NCBI GenBank assembly: GCA_001885315.1 | Contig: MLPZ01000006.1 | Location: 1-61,437 of the forward strand | Source of the DNA: Treponema sp. CETP13 | GTDB taxonomy: Bacteria; Spirochaetota; Spirochaetia; Treponematales; Treponemataceae | Reading direction: 5' to 3' | DNA length: 61,437 bases | Shown: piece by piece, positions 7,137-16,865 of the stretch | Layout of the letters: the number at the start of each line of letters is the position of its first letter | Numbering within the stretch: the first letter of the stretch is position 1 | Made by a program: the position numbers and the translations under genes | The notes under the pieces: model-generated | The model's input: the letters and a program-made list of their open reading frames with translations, nothing else | The model's database searches: none | Told to the model about the DNA's origin: nothing

Positions 7137-7151
7137 TGCCGATTTTCGGCA
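7137..7151 (-). terminator. Small hairpin downstream of murD
   Basis: A perfect six-base stem (tgccga / tcggca) with a three-base loop lies 12 bases beyond the murD stop. There is no clear T-run, so termination strength is doubtful. Confidence 0.3.
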
Positions 7152-7162
7152 CGAACTCTTGG

Positions 7163-8608
7163 TTATCTAAAAATTTCTTTAACAGCTTCTTTAAACTTAG
7201 ATCCACGATCAAATTCATTAGCAAACATGCCAAATGATGTTGCTCCTGGTGAGAAAACTACAACTAAATTTGTGTGAGTATCGGATTTCGAATTCGCAGG
7301 TCGTTCTAAACTTATCGAAAATTCTGCTATTATAGTTTTCTTAAAGTCATTTAGCATACTCTCGAGGCTGTCAAAGGGGCCTAGATAGTCAACTTTGCGT
7401 TTTTTAAGTAATTTAATAAGCTTTTTAGTGCCTGTTCCTTCGAGTAGTCGGATACTTCTAACCCTTTGCGTTTCTATGCTTTCGGTAAGTGCATCGGCAA
7501 GAACATCTAATTCAAGTCCTTTGTCGGTTCCTCCTCCCATAAAGTGGACAGGCTCTTTAAATGCCTTTATAGCTGCTACGGCAGCTTCGGGAACGGTTGC
7601 TGTTGTGTCATTATAAAATTTAATTTTGTTCCAAGTGTAAAAATATTCTAAACGATGTTCGATGCCAGGATACGATTGCATAATTTTTATTGCATTCTCT
7701 TCTTTTACTCCCATCTCGCAAAGGACAAGATAGGCATTATATACGTTTTGTTTTTGGTGCTCACCAGGAACGCAGATATCATTTAGCCATTCTTCATCGG
7801 GTTTTATTGGGTAACGTACTACATGAGCAGGAGCTTCTGAGGCAAACTCATTGCCCCAATTATTTCTATCAGCACAGAAAAGTACATCATCACCACTTTG
7901 ATCAGCATAAATAAGCTTTTTGTCAGCAATATATGGTTCCATGGCATGGTACCAATTTTGGTGATCGGCGACGATTGTTGTGAGTACTGCAATGCGTGGT
8001 TTTAATAAGTGACGTCCTCTCAAATCAGACAGTTGCCAACTAGAAAGTTCTAAAACAACTGGTGTTTTTTCTGTACAGGTATCAATAAAAGACAGAGGAC
8101 TAACTGTAATATTTCCACCAAGTTTTGCGTCAAATCCTGCTTTACATAATCCATAATAAATTGCACTTGCTGTACTGCTTTTGCCTTTGCTCCCAGTAAC
8201 AGCAATTATTGTTGCGGGGCAAAATTGTAAAAAAAGTGATAAATCGGTTTCTATGTGTTTAGCAACCGCTAAGAACTTATTCCCATCATACTTAATGCCT
8301 GGGTTTTTAATTACGCAATCAGCATTTTCAAAATCTGTAATATCGTGATGTCCAAGAATATAAGTTATTTTGCTTGTATCAATACTAGGATCTTTCGAAA
8401 TTTTTTCTATTGTAGGAGCTAGCTCGGCAGCTGTTTTCATATCTGTAATTGTTAATATTGCACCATGTTTTGCCAAAAAAGTTGCAACTGCTTCGCCTCC
8501 ACCATTTAAACCAAGACCCATGATGGTAATATGTTTTCCTGCTATGTCCGAAAGACTTTCAAAAATTTTTTTTGTCCCGTAATCATGTTCAAAAGGGTTT
8601 TCACTCAT
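7163..8608 (-). CDS. murD: UDP-N-acetylmuramoylalanine--D-glutamate ligase
   Basis: This enzyme adds D-glutamate to UDP-MurNAc-L-Ala in cytoplasmic peptidoglycan synthesis. The protein has the Mur-ligase architecture: an N-terminal UDP-binding domain (GLGLNGGGEAVATF), an ATP-binding domain with VTGSKGKSSTAS, and a C-terminal domain with HRLEYFYTWNKIKFYNDTTA and MGGGTDKG. I prefer the ATG at 8608 because GGAG lies just before it; an in-frame ATG at 8620 would add four residues. It is the last gene of murE-ddl-murD, separated from ddl by a short gap. Confidence 0.93.
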   Translation of the reverse strand: MSENPFEHDYGTKKIFESLSDIAGKHITIMGLGLNGGGEAVATFLAKHGAILTITDMKTAAELAPTIEKISKDPSIDTSKITYILGHHDITDFENADCVIKNPGIKYDGNKFLAVAKHIETDLSLFLQFCPATIIAVTGSKGKSSTASAIYYGLCKAGFDAKLGGNITVSPLSFIDTCTEKTPVVLELSSWQLSDLRGRHLLKPRIAVLTTIVADHQNWYHAMEPYIADKKLIYADQSGDDVLFCADRNNWGNEFASEAPAHVVRYPIKPDEEWLNDICVPGEHQKQNVYNAYLVLCEMGVKEENAIKIMQSYPGIEHRLEYFYTWNKIKFYNDTTATVPEAAVAAIKAFKEPVHFMGGGTDKGLELDVLADALTESIETQRVRSIRLLEGTGTKKLIKLLKKRKVDYLGPFDSLESMLNDFKKTIIAEFSISLERPANSKSDTHTNLVVVFSPGATSFGMFANEFDRGSKFKEAVKEIFR

Positions 8609-8631
8609 TGTATTCTCCATGATTTTATGAA

Positions 8632-9756
8632 TTATCGACTTGTTTTTAAGGCTTTTCTAAAATTGTATCTTTCAATACCTAGTTTAAGTATCAATTCAAT
8701 CAAGTCAGAATATTTTAGGCCCGCATTTTCACAAAGTTTTGGAAACATACTAATCGAAGTAAATCCAGGAAGTGTGTTTATTTCATTTAAATAAATCTCG
8801 CCGTCAGTTTTGTCGATAAAAAAATCAACACGGGCAAGACCTGAACAACCTAAAACGCCAAAAGCTGTTCCTGCGAGACCTTGAATTTCTTGCATAGTTT
8901 TGTTGTCTAATTTTGCAGGAATTATAAGTTCTGCCCCGTCTGGATCATTGTATTTTGTGTCATAGTCGTAAAAGCCGTGTTTTGGTGCAATTTCACCAAC
9001 AGAATAAGCTGTTATTTCACTATCTTCACATGTTGCAGAAATATTTCCTGTCACTGCACATTCTATTTCACGTGCTTGGAGACATTCTTCTATAATAATT
9101 TTTTCATCCCATTTAAAAGCTTCTTTAACTGCAGCTTGTAGTTCAATTCTGTTTTCTGCTCGGTTAGCTCCCACAGAACTTCCAGCGCAACATGGTTTTA
9201 CAAACATTGGATATCCAAAATATTCTTCGGCGGAATCTGCATATTCATCAAATTCATCATCTTCTTTTCGCCCAGGTTTGCACATGGTAATATATGGAAC
9301 AACATTCAGTTCTGCTGCTTCCCATACTTGTTTTGTTTTTTCTTTATCCATGGTTAATGCACTGGCCATTGTCCCACATCCACAGTATGGGATATCAGCC
9401 ATTTCAAGTAATCCTTGTAAATGTCCATCTTCTCCAAATGTTCCGTGCAAAATAGGAAGAACAATGTCAATTTCAAGAGATTCCCCATTGCATGCTATTC
9501 CATTTTTTGTTCCTCCACCGGGAACAAGTGAAATTCTTTTTTCTAAAGATTCTTCTATTTTAAATTTTGCTGTTTCATCTTCTTTAATTGCTTTTATTTG
9601 TTTGTTATCTTGTAAATACCAAACTCCATTTTTGGTAATTGCTATTAATATAATTTCGTGAATGTTATCATTAATATGCCGTACAACAGAAGTTGCAGAA
9701 GTAATTGAAACTTCGTGTTCTCCACTCTTTCCACCAAACAATACTGCTATTTTCAT
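8632..9756 (-). CDS. ddl: D-alanine--D-alanine ligase
   Basis: It makes the D-Ala-D-Ala dipeptide that ends the peptidoglycan stem. The 374-residue ATP-grasp protein begins with the family signature VLFGGKSGEHEVSITSA. It carries FVKPCCAGSSVGANR in the ATP-binding lid region and ends with the metal-binding RVDFF ... LNEINTLPGFT motif. Its ATG overlaps the stop of murE (ATGA), so the two are translationally coupled. The length is normal for the family. Confidence 0.95.
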   Translation of the reverse strand: MKIAVLFGGKSGEHEVSITSATSVVRHINDNIHEIILIAITKNGVWYLQDNKQIKAIKEDETAKFKIEESLEKRISLVPGGGTKNGIACNGESLEIDIVLPILHGTFGEDGHLQGLLEMADIPYCGCGTMASALTMDKEKTKQVWEAAELNVVPYITMCKPGRKEDDEFDEYADSAEEYFGYPMFVKPCCAGSSVGANRAENRIELQAAVKEAFKWDEKIIIEECLQAREIECAVTGNISATCEDSEITAYSVGEIAPKHGFYDYDTKYNDPDGAELIIPAKLDNKTMQEIQGLAGTAFGVLGCSGLARVDFFIDKTDGEIYLNEINTLPGFTSISMFPKLCENAGLKYSDLIELILKLGIERYNFRKALKTSR

Positions 9757-11543
9757 TTTTTATACCCCATTTCTTCTAATGCTTTTTTTACCTCTGTTAT
9801 TTCATCGTAAGGCATAGCATAGTCTTTATAGATTATAGAATTTTCGTGTGCTTTTCCTAGTAATAGAACAATATCACCTTTTTTTGCGATACTAAACATT
9901 TTTCTAATTGCAGTTGGTCTGTCTGTAATTAGAAATAATGATTTATCTCGTACAATTGCATCGCTTCCAATAATTGTGTTCTTTCTTAATTCTATCGTTT
10001 CGTTTGTTTCGCATCCTGCCGCAATATCTTCTATAACTTTGATAGGATCTTCCTTTCGAGGATCTTCGTCACATAAAAAAACAATATCACAATATTGTGC
10101 AGCAATTTTTCCTTGCTCAGGGCGTTTTTTTACATCGCGCTCTCCACCGGAGCCGAATAGACACATGAGTCGTCCACTTTCATTTATAGTATTCTTTTTA
10201 ATTAATTGTTTACGCAATGGTGGAAATATTGTTCTAAAGCTTGATGGGGTATGTGCGTAATCGACCAATACTTCGAATGGTTGTCCCTGATCTATAAGTG
10301 TCATTCTTCCTTTAACAGGCCTTAAATCTTCTAAGCACGAAATAACTGTTTTTGTTGGAATTTGCAACATACCAGCAACAAGTAATATTGCAGCCATTGT
10401 ATTGTATACGTTAAATGTTCCAGGTAAGTTTATACGCAAATTAGGCTGTGTTATGTTTATTTTGCTTTGTGTAACAGTATCTGGCCCTGAAAATGTAAAA
10501 TTTACACCGCGTGTATCACTGGAAATATTAGTTCCTTTCCATACGGCTTGGATATGACTGTTAATAGTCTGATTTGAATCTAATTGTTCCTGATCCTTAG
10601 ACGTGTTTTGATTTTCTATTCCTTGTAAACTTGCTCCCGCTTCTCCATGAGTAGTAAATCCAAACACCTTATGTTTAGTGCTTGAAATAAAATAATTGGC
10701 GGAAGGGTCTTCGAGATTAACAACTCCAAAAGCTGGAACTGTTTCAATTATAGAGCCTAGTTCTAGCGATTTGTTAGAACTAGAGGCAGCATTTATAATG
10801 TTTTTAACATGTGCATGTGTGTCTAAAGCTCGAAAAAGGTTAGCTTTATCACTTTTGTATTGCTCATGAGTTCCATGAAATTCAAGATGTTCGTGAGTAA
10901 CGTTCATCATTGCCACAGCATCAAAAAGAATATTTCCTAAGCGATTTGTTTTTTTAGAAAGTCCATGGCTGGACGCTTCAACGACAGCATATTCGCATCC
11001 ATTATTAAGCATTTTATATAATTGATGTTGAACTATCGGAGCTTCAGGAGTTGTCTGGTGTTCAGGATTATTTATAGCTTCATCTCCAAGGGAATATTGT
11101 ACTGTAGAGAAAAAACCAGCTCGTTTACCCAAGCTACGTAAAAGTTGCCATACTAGAAAAACAGTAGTGCTTTTGCCTTCAGTTCCGGTTACACCAATGA
11201 TTTTCATTTTTGATGAAGGATTATCATAAAAATTTGCAGCAATTGGCGACATTGCAAAACGAGTACTTTCAACTTGAAAAAGAGGGACCTGATTTATTTG
11301 AGCAATTTGTAAAGCTTCTTTTGGTAATGTATCTTGAAAAACAACTGCAGAAGCTCCAGCTTTTATTGCTTTTGCTACAAAATCATTTCCATGAACATGT
11401 GTTCCAGGAAGAGCAAAAAAGAGAGAACCTTCTCTTATTTTTCTTGAATCGAATTCTAAAGAATTAATTGTAGGATTATTTTCATTATTTATTGACTTTA
11501 TTATTTCTATATTTGAAATAAAATCGTTTAATAGTTTTTTCAT
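9753..11543 (-). CDS. murE: UDP-N-acetylmuramoyl-tripeptide synthetase
   Basis: It adds the third, diamino residue to UDP-MurNAc-L-Ala-D-Glu. Visible motifs are the P-loop VTGTEGKSTTVF, the TTPEAP and HEHLEFHGTHEQYK segments, and a C-terminal VDYAHTPSSF. The amino-acid-specifying motif reads DEDPR (about residues 492-496) rather than the DNPR of diaminopimelate-adding enzymes, so ornithine or lysine is more likely. At 596 residues it is about 100 longer than usual; the extra length includes a polar low-complexity stretch (QNTSKDQEQLDSNQTINSH). It is the first gene of the mur operon and is divergent from queD. Confidence 0.92.
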   Translation of the reverse strand: MKKLLNDFISNIEIIKSINNENNPTINSLEFDSRKIREGSLFFALPGTHVHGNDFVAKAIKAGASAVVFQDTLPKEALQIAQINQVPLFQVESTRFAMSPIAANFYDNPSSKMKIIGVTGTEGKSTTVFLVWQLLRSLGKRAGFFSTVQYSLGDEAINNPEHQTTPEAPIVQHQLYKMLNNGCEYAVVEASSHGLSKKTNRLGNILFDAVAMMNVTHEHLEFHGTHEQYKSDKANLFRALDTHAHVKNIINAASSSNKSLELGSIIETVPAFGVVNLEDPSANYFISSTKHKVFGFTTHGEAGASLQGIENQNTSKDQEQLDSNQTINSHIQAVWKGTNISSDTRGVNFTFSGPDTVTQSKINITQPNLRINLPGTFNVYNTMAAILLVAGMLQIPTKTVISCLEDLRPVKGRMTLIDQGQPFEVLVDYAHTPSSFRTIFPPLRKQLIKKNTINESGRLMCLFGSGGERDVKKRPEQGKIAAQYCDIVFLCDEDPRKEDPIKVIEDIAAGCETNETIELRKNTIIGSDAIVRDKSLFLITDRPTAIRKMFSIAKKGDIVLLLGKAHENSIIYKDYAMPYDEITEVKKALEEMGYKK

Positions 11544-11661
11544 AATTTTTTAATTTTAACTTTTATTTAAAACCGTTTCAATGGCAATGAATAAAAAAAA
11601 ATGATAGACTAAAAAAATAATGTAAGCATCTTTCATGCATGCATATATAATTGGAGTTAAT

Positions 11662-12045
11662 ATGTTTCAAGTACGAGTAGAAGCGGATTTTGCAGCCGCC
11701 CATTTTTTAAAAGATTATCATGGCAAATGTGAAAATTTACATGGCCACAATTATAAAGTGTATGTCCATGCACAAGGAGAAAATCTCGATGAAGGTGGTA
11801 TGCTTTTAGATTTTACCCAACTCAAAAAAGCTTTACGAGCCGTTTGCAAACAACTAGATCATACAAATCTTAATGACCTTGCAGTTTTTAAAGATAATCC
11901 TAGTGCAGAGCGAATTGCTATGTATATTTATGAAGGGGTTTGTAAAGAATTAGAGAAAACACAGCCAATAAGAAAAGATTTAATTTATTGTGTAGATGTT
12001 TTCGAGACAGAAACAAGTCGAGCAAGGTATATACCAAGTAAATAA
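11662..12045 (+). CDS. queD: 6-carboxytetrahydropterin synthase
   Basis: It converts dihydroneopterin triphosphate to 6-carboxytetrahydropterin, an early step toward queuosine and other deazapurines. The 127-residue protein has zinc-binding histidines in AAHFL and HGHNY, the catalytic Cys in KCENLHGHNY, and the later LDHTNLND and E-T-S segments of QueD. The start at 11662 (MFQVRVEADF) has GGAG six bases upstream and matches the family N-terminus; the frame could extend back to 11635. No other queuosine genes are adjacent. Confidence 0.88.
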   Translation: MFQVRVEADFAAAHFLKDYHGKCENLHGHNYKVYVHAQGENLDEGGMLLDFTQLKKALRAVCKQLDHTNLNDLAVFKDNPSAERIAMYIYEGVCKELEKTQPIRKDLIYCVDVFETETSRARYIPSK

Positions 12046-12095
12046 TTCCTTTTGGATTTGCCTTTTAGTTACTTATCTGTTATATTCATCGTATT

Positions 12096-14273
12096 ATGGC
12101 AGAATTATTAGCACCGGCAGGAAATGTCGAAGCATTAGATGCTGCAATTGGCGAAGGCGCTGATGCAGTTTACATGGGATTAAAAACTTTTAACGCACGT
12201 TTGCGTTCCTCTAACTTTGCTTGGAACCAGTTTGAATCAGCTGTTGAAGCGGTTCATCGACGTGGAAAGAAAATATTTGTTACTGTTAATACCGTTTCAG
12301 AAGAACAAGAAATGGAACGTTTATATCGTTTTCTTGAATATTTAAACCGAGTAGGTCCAGATGGATTAATTGTACAGGACTTAGGAACGGTAAGAATGAT
12401 ACAAGAGTTCTTCCCAAATTTACCTATTCATGCATCAACTCAAATGAATGTTGCAAGTGCACAGGCTGTGAACCTCCTCTCTAAGCAAGGGATTAAGCGA
12501 GTTGTCCTTTCTCGCGAACTTGGGCTAGAAGAAATACAGGCTATTAGAGCAGAATCGAATGCTGAACTTGAGGTTTTTGTTCATGGTGCTCTTTGTGTTA
12601 GTGAGAGTGGGCTTTGTCTTTTTTCAAGCTATCTTGGTGGAAAGAGTGCTAACAGAGGTATGTGTACCCAGGCCTGTCGTCGTTTTTATGAAACAGACCC
12701 AGAAGGTGGTTTAAAAAAAGGTTATTTCTTCTCACCAAATGATTTACAATTAATTGATAGAATCCCAGATCTTATTAAAGCCGGTGTGAATTCTTTTAAA
12801 ATCGAAGGTCGCATGAAAAGTGCCGAGTATGTTGGTACTGTTACAGCTGCATATAGATATGTTATGGATCACTGGGAAGAGGACAAAAAAGGTGCTCTTG
12901 CAACAGGGCGGCGCATGTTATCGACAGATTTTGCACGTGCAAAAACAGAGTATTGGTATTCATCTACAAAGGCTGAAAATGTATTAAATCCATATCAGCC
13001 AGGTGGAACAGGGTTGTATCTTGGTAAAATTGCAGAAACTCGTCAAGATGGTGAAATGTATGCTAAATTGCGGGGCGGTACATATGAACCAGAACTTGGA
13101 GATTCAATTCGTCTACATAAAAAGGATGATACTGGTCGTGTTAGCCATAAAATAAAATCACTTAAGGGAAGTGAAGATGATATTTGGATAGAAATTCCTA
13201 AAGGATTTGGAGTAGGGGATGAAGTTTATCTTCTACAAACTAAAAATATGAGCAAACGCTATAACAGAGTTCTTGCAAAGGATCTTTCTAAATATCGACG
13301 TCAACCAGGAGGGGCTGTATTACCTATTTTAGATCTTACTCAAGTAGACAAAGAAGATTTTAGTTATTTCCCAAATGGTTTATATATTCAAGTATCAACG
13401 GTACGTGATATATTTTCTGTTCTTGGAGAACATCCTGTTCGCATTATTCTAGAATGGAATACTGAAACTCGAAAAGATTTACTAGAAGAAATGGTAGAAT
13501 TACCTGTTTCAAAACGGCAAACCTATATTTCGTTAGATCCTTTTTGTCCGCCAGATACAGAAAAAAAACTGATTGAAGATTTAAAAGCTTTAAGTGATTT
13601 AGGTTATTGCAATTGGGTTGTTAATAATCTTGCTCATGTTAATTTACTTTCTCATATGACTGCGGCAGGTAAGAAAAGTTCTCGTCGTCATAAGATGAAT
13701 CTTATTGCAGGTCCTTATTTGTATACCTTTAACAGATGGGCAGTGTCATTTTTAGAAAATGAGAATATTTATGGATATATTACTCCTTTGGAAAATTCAC
13801 GACAAAACATAGAAGCTACCTTCGATAAAAATTTTCGTAATCGTGCAATGATAACAGTTTTTTCTTATCCAGCTTTGTTTAGGATGCGATTCCAACTTCC
13901 CAAAGATTATAACTTTGAATTGTTTTATGATAAACAAGGTGAGGAGTTTCGGGCTCTCTCGACACCGGATGGTTCTTTTGTTATGCCAGAAAAACCATTT
14001 TCCTTACTCGATAAAGTTGGTTTTATGGAAAAAGCTGGTTTCTCTCATTTCCTTATTGATATGTCTCATACTACTGCAACAAAAAGTGAAATGAGGTTGC
14101 TCACAAAATCAATAAAAAATGGATTACCTTTGCCAGATATAAGTAGATTTAACTGGAAAGATGGTTTTTATGATCCAGAAAAAATTGAAAGATATAGGGA
14201 AGCAACAGCTTCTCATCGTAATGAACGAAGTTCAAAAGGACAACGTTCATCACGAAATAAAAAACGATACTAA
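12096..14273 (+). CDS. U32-family protein, probable RNA hydroxylation factor (RlhA-type)
   Basis: Peptidase family U32 proteins such as RlhA and TrhP are now linked to prephenate-dependent hydroxylation of cytidine or uridine in rRNA or tRNA, probably via an Fe-S centre. The 725-residue protein has the N-terminal barrel (LLAPAGNVEALDAAIGEGAD), HASTQMNV, and the cysteine-rich signature HGALCVSESGLCLFSSYLGG followed by NRGMCTQACR near residues 160-195. The long C-terminal part suits RlhA (23S rRNA) better than the shorter TrhP. The C-terminus is basic (SSKGQRSSRNKKRY), plausible for RNA contact. Its 3' end overlaps the convergent ssb by four bases. Confidence 0.8.
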   Translation: MAELLAPAGNVEALDAAIGEGADAVYMGLKTFNARLRSSNFAWNQFESAVEAVHRRGKKIFVTVNTVSEEQEMERLYRFLEYLNRVGPDGLIVQDLGTVRMIQEFFPNLPIHASTQMNVASAQAVNLLSKQGIKRVVLSRELGLEEIQAIRAESNAELEVFVHGALCVSESGLCLFSSYLGGKSANRGMCTQACRRFYETDPEGGLKKGYFFSPNDLQLIDRIPDLIKAGVNSFKIEGRMKSAEYVGTVTAAYRYVMDHWEEDKKGALATGRRMLSTDFARAKTEYWYSSTKAENVLNPYQPGGTGLYLGKIAETRQDGEMYAKLRGGTYEPELGDSIRLHKKDDTGRVSHKIKSLKGSEDDIWIEIPKGFGVGDEVYLLQTKNMSKRYNRVLAKDLSKYRRQPGGAVLPILDLTQVDKEDFSYFPNGLYIQVSTVRDIFSVLGEHPVRIILEWNTETRKDLLEEMVELPVSKRQTYISLDPFCPPDTEKKLIEDLKALSDLGYCNWVVNNLAHVNLLSHMTAAGKKSSRRHKMNLIAGPYLYTFNRWAVSFLENENIYGYITPLENSRQNIEATFDKNFRNRAMITVFSYPALFRMRFQLPKDYNFELFYDKQGEEFRALSTPDGSFVMPEKPFSLLDKVGFMEKAGFSHFLIDMSHTTATKSEMRLLTKSIKNGLPLPDISRFNWKDGFYDPEKIERYREATASHRNERSSKGQRSSRNKKRY

Positions 14274-14716
14274 AATACAACTTCAGCTTCACTCGCTACT
14301 TCTGCGAGTGCGGCTGCATTTGATTCTTCTTCAGCATCAAAAAAGGTTTTATTTGCTTCTTTTTCTTCCTCATCTGTTTCAGATTTCTTAAAAACAGGAC
14401 GAAACTCAACGTGTTCAGCAAGAATAGTTATATGTGAATGATTTTTTCCATCATCATCATTCCATCGATTTTGTTTTAATCTACCAACAATTCTAACCCC
14501 TCTACCTTTAGTAATCTGATCTTTACATAACTCGGCCCATTTTCCCCATGTTTCGATGTCAAAAAAGGATACTTCCTTAGCAAAGCTGTCTTCTTTTTTG
14601 TAGGTACGATTTACGCCAATTGAAAAAGTACATAAAGGAGTTCCTTTAGTGGTAGTTTTAAATTCTGGATCACGAACAACGTGTCCTTCCATCATGATTG
14701 TGTTCATTGAGTTCAT
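14270..14716 (-). CDS. ssb: Single-stranded DNA-binding protein
   Basis: The 148-residue protein has an OB fold over about residues 1-110, with MMEGHVVRDPEFKTTTKG, FSIGVNRTY, FFDIETWGKWAE and GRLKQNRW typical of SSB. An acidic tail follows (DEEEKEAN ... EEES). It coats single-stranded DNA during replication and repair. The C-terminal end is SEAEVVF rather than the DIPF-like tip that recruits partner proteins in E. coli. The start at 14716 follows a GGGGGA site. The gene is convergent with the U32 gene. Confidence 0.9.
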   Translation of the reverse strand: MNSMNTIMMEGHVVRDPEFKTTTKGTPLCTFSIGVNRTYKKEDSFAKEVSFFDIETWGKWAELCKDQITKGRGVRIVGRLKQNRWNDDDGKNHSHITILAEHVEFRPVFKKSETDEEEKEANKTFFDAEEESNAAALAEVASEAEVVF

Positions 14717-14838
14717 AAATATTCCCCCTAACTAAATTATTAAAAAGACAAAAGTACAACAAAAAAGTATTTTATCTTTTTATACTGTTTATATAGTTTA
14801 TGAGGGAGGTTTTAACGTACTAAATTTATGAAAATAAT

Positions 14839-16764
14839 CTAAATATTTTTGATAATTTTTATAATATATAATTTTATGTACATTTCAAGGGCTTCTTTTT
14901 CGGGAATGTTTTGAAGTCCAGGCGAAGTGATTAAGGTCTTTGCAATAGCATTTATACGTGTTTTTGAAAATGTAGATCCTTGTAATGTTCTAAGTGTTCT
15001 TCTTAAATAATCTCGTATATATGCATTTACATCTTCTGTTAGATTTTCATTTGCTTTTTTATTTAATAGTCTATTCCATTCGTGTTCATAAGAGATAAGT
15101 TCTCGCTCAAGAGTAGAGCCCGGATCGACCAGATCTTTTTCTAAATTAAGGGCGCCTCCGCGTAAATCATTTTTACCGGAGAATTTATTTCTACTAGATT
15201 TGCTAAAATTAAGTTCATTCTTTTTCTGGATTTTATTATCTTTATTTTTTCTTTTAGAAGAGCTTCCCATAAAAAGTAGCTTTGCTATCCATGAAATAAC
15301 AGGTATTGTATACCAAAATGGTAACATTATTTTAGTATCGGTAACCATTTCTTGGCGTGATAACATTAGTAATTGGCTATAGGGTAATAGTTTTCCGTTA
15401 CTAAATAAATTAATGATTTTAGTATTTTGCTGATTGGAAGATTGGGATTCAAAATGAACAAGTGAGAGAAAATTTGAGTGTAATAAGGAATACAGTACGG
15501 GCGACAAACATTCTACATCTTTCTCTAGTTTTTTTTCGAATTCAGCTTGATTTTTCATAGTTTCATTAGATATAAAATTTCTACAGTCTGTTGACCATTG
15601 TTTAATTAAATTTGTTTTTATGGTTTCTCTTGTGTCATTTAACAAACGAACTATTAAAGGAATAACTTTTGATTTAAAGATATAAAACCTTTGTCCCGAT
15701 GCAATTGTAAATGTAAGCAAATCTGGTAATTTATTATTTTCGGGTGAGGTTGTTTTGTTGAGTAAAAAACTATTTAATTCTTCTTTTGTATATTGCCCTA
15801 ATAAAGAGTTCCCATTTGAATCTTTAAATAAAGGAATTTTTGCAGAATCAAAATAATATGGTGGTTTGTTTAGAATAGTTGTAAGCTCTTTAAAAGCATT
15901 TTCTTTTTCTGTTTCTTTTTTTACTTTTGATTTAAAGTAATTTAAACAGGTCTCTATTACAAAAACAGATTGTAATAGTGAAAGGTCATCTGCTGTGTAA
16001 TCTTTTACCTTTTCAAAGTCTTGTCGTATAAAAAAACATAGCTGACTCCAATAATAAAAAGTTTCGCTCCCTTCTTTTATTGCAGTTATAGTCTCTTGTG
16101 GACGCATAAGAATTTGGGTAAAAAATGTTTTTACTGATAATTCACGCCCAGGGTTAGAAATTCTAATTTTTTTAAGAAAATAATCATGAAATTCCTCTTT
16201 CTGTAGCATTGTTCGTAATTTTGAAATTGATATTTCTAAAAGATACATAACATCTAGCGATCCAGGGAATAACAGAACTGGTAAATTATGCGGTAAAATT
16301 AAGCCATATAAAGCATATATGTTAATTTTAATTTTTGTATCTTGTGTTTCTTTTTCGTTTAATCGTTCAATAAGAAAAGAAGATGCATCCCTTTTGTCAA
16401 CAACCTCAGAGGGTATATTTTTAGGTAAATCAGTTTCTATAGGAAAGGGTATAGTCGGTTGTTTATCCATCTCTTTGTATAGAGTAGCATATTTTTCTGT
16501 ATAATAAGATATTATAATTAAGGATTTTTTATCAATTTCTGGATTCAGAATAAGTAATAAACCTTCTTTTTCAAGTTGGTCAATTTCTTTTGCCATTGCA
16601 TTAGAAGGATTAGTTAAAAAAGGAAGCAATTGTGGTTTTTTATCTATATGGTGTTGCGCAAATCGTTTCATGTAGTCACAAAATTCTGCATAACTAATAT
16701 TTGCACTTTTTTGATGATGTGCAAAAGATCGCAACATTGTATAAATATCTGATTTCATTGACAT
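14839..16764 (-). CDS. Large spirochaete-type protein of unknown function
   Basis: The product has 641 residues, with no signal peptide; the only hydrophobic run is a short one near PFWYTIPVISWIAKLLFMG (about residue 490). The N-terminus (SMKSDIYTMLRSFAHHQKSA) looks helical and cytosolic. A basic, Asn/Lys/Ser-rich linker (KRKNKDNKIQKKNELNFSKS) precedes a C-terminal helical segment. I do not recognise a domain. Codon use resembles the neighbours, so it looks resident rather than acquired. It stands alone between ssb and the divergent hisC. Confidence 0.75.
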   Translation of the reverse strand: MSMKSDIYTMLRSFAHHQKSANISYAEFCDYMKRFAQHHIDKKPQLLPFLTNPSNAMAKEIDQLEKEGLLLILNPEIDKKSLIIISYYTEKYATLYKEMDKQPTIPFPIETDLPKNIPSEVVDKRDASSFLIERLNEKETQDTKIKINIYALYGLILPHNLPVLLFPGSLDVMYLLEISISKLRTMLQKEEFHDYFLKKIRISNPGRELSVKTFFTQILMRPQETITAIKEGSETFYYWSQLCFFIRQDFEKVKDYTADDLSLLQSVFVIETCLNYFKSKVKKETEKENAFKELTTILNKPPYYFDSAKIPLFKDSNGNSLLGQYTKEELNSFLLNKTTSPENNKLPDLLTFTIASGQRFYIFKSKVIPLIVRLLNDTRETIKTNLIKQWSTDCRNFISNETMKNQAEFEKKLEKDVECLSPVLYSLLHSNFLSLVHFESQSSNQQNTKIINLFSNGKLLPYSQLLMLSRQEMVTDTKIMLPFWYTIPVISWIAKLLFMGSSSKRKNKDNKIQKKNELNFSKSSRNKFSGKNDLRGGALNLEKDLVDPGSTLERELISYEHEWNRLLNKKANENLTEDVNAYIRDYLRRTLRTLQGSTFSKTRINAIAKTLITSPGLQNIPEKEALEMYIKLYIIKIIKNI

Positions 16765-16830
16765 ACATCTATAATAACAGATACTTAGTATTTTCTCAAT
16801 AAAATTCTCTGTTTATGTGTTTTATTTATC

Positions 16831-16859
16831 TTGACAGCAATAAAAAAAAAGCGCATAGT
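16831..16859 (+). promoter_or_regulatory. Predicted promoter of hisC, placed for leaderless transcription
   Basis: TTGACA (16831-16836) is a perfect -35 box. After a 17-base spacer comes CATAGT (16854-16859), a four-of-six match to the -10 box. The expected start point falls about at the hisC ATG at 16866, which has no visible ribosome binding site. Confidence 0.35.
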
Positions 16860-16865
16860 TTTTAT

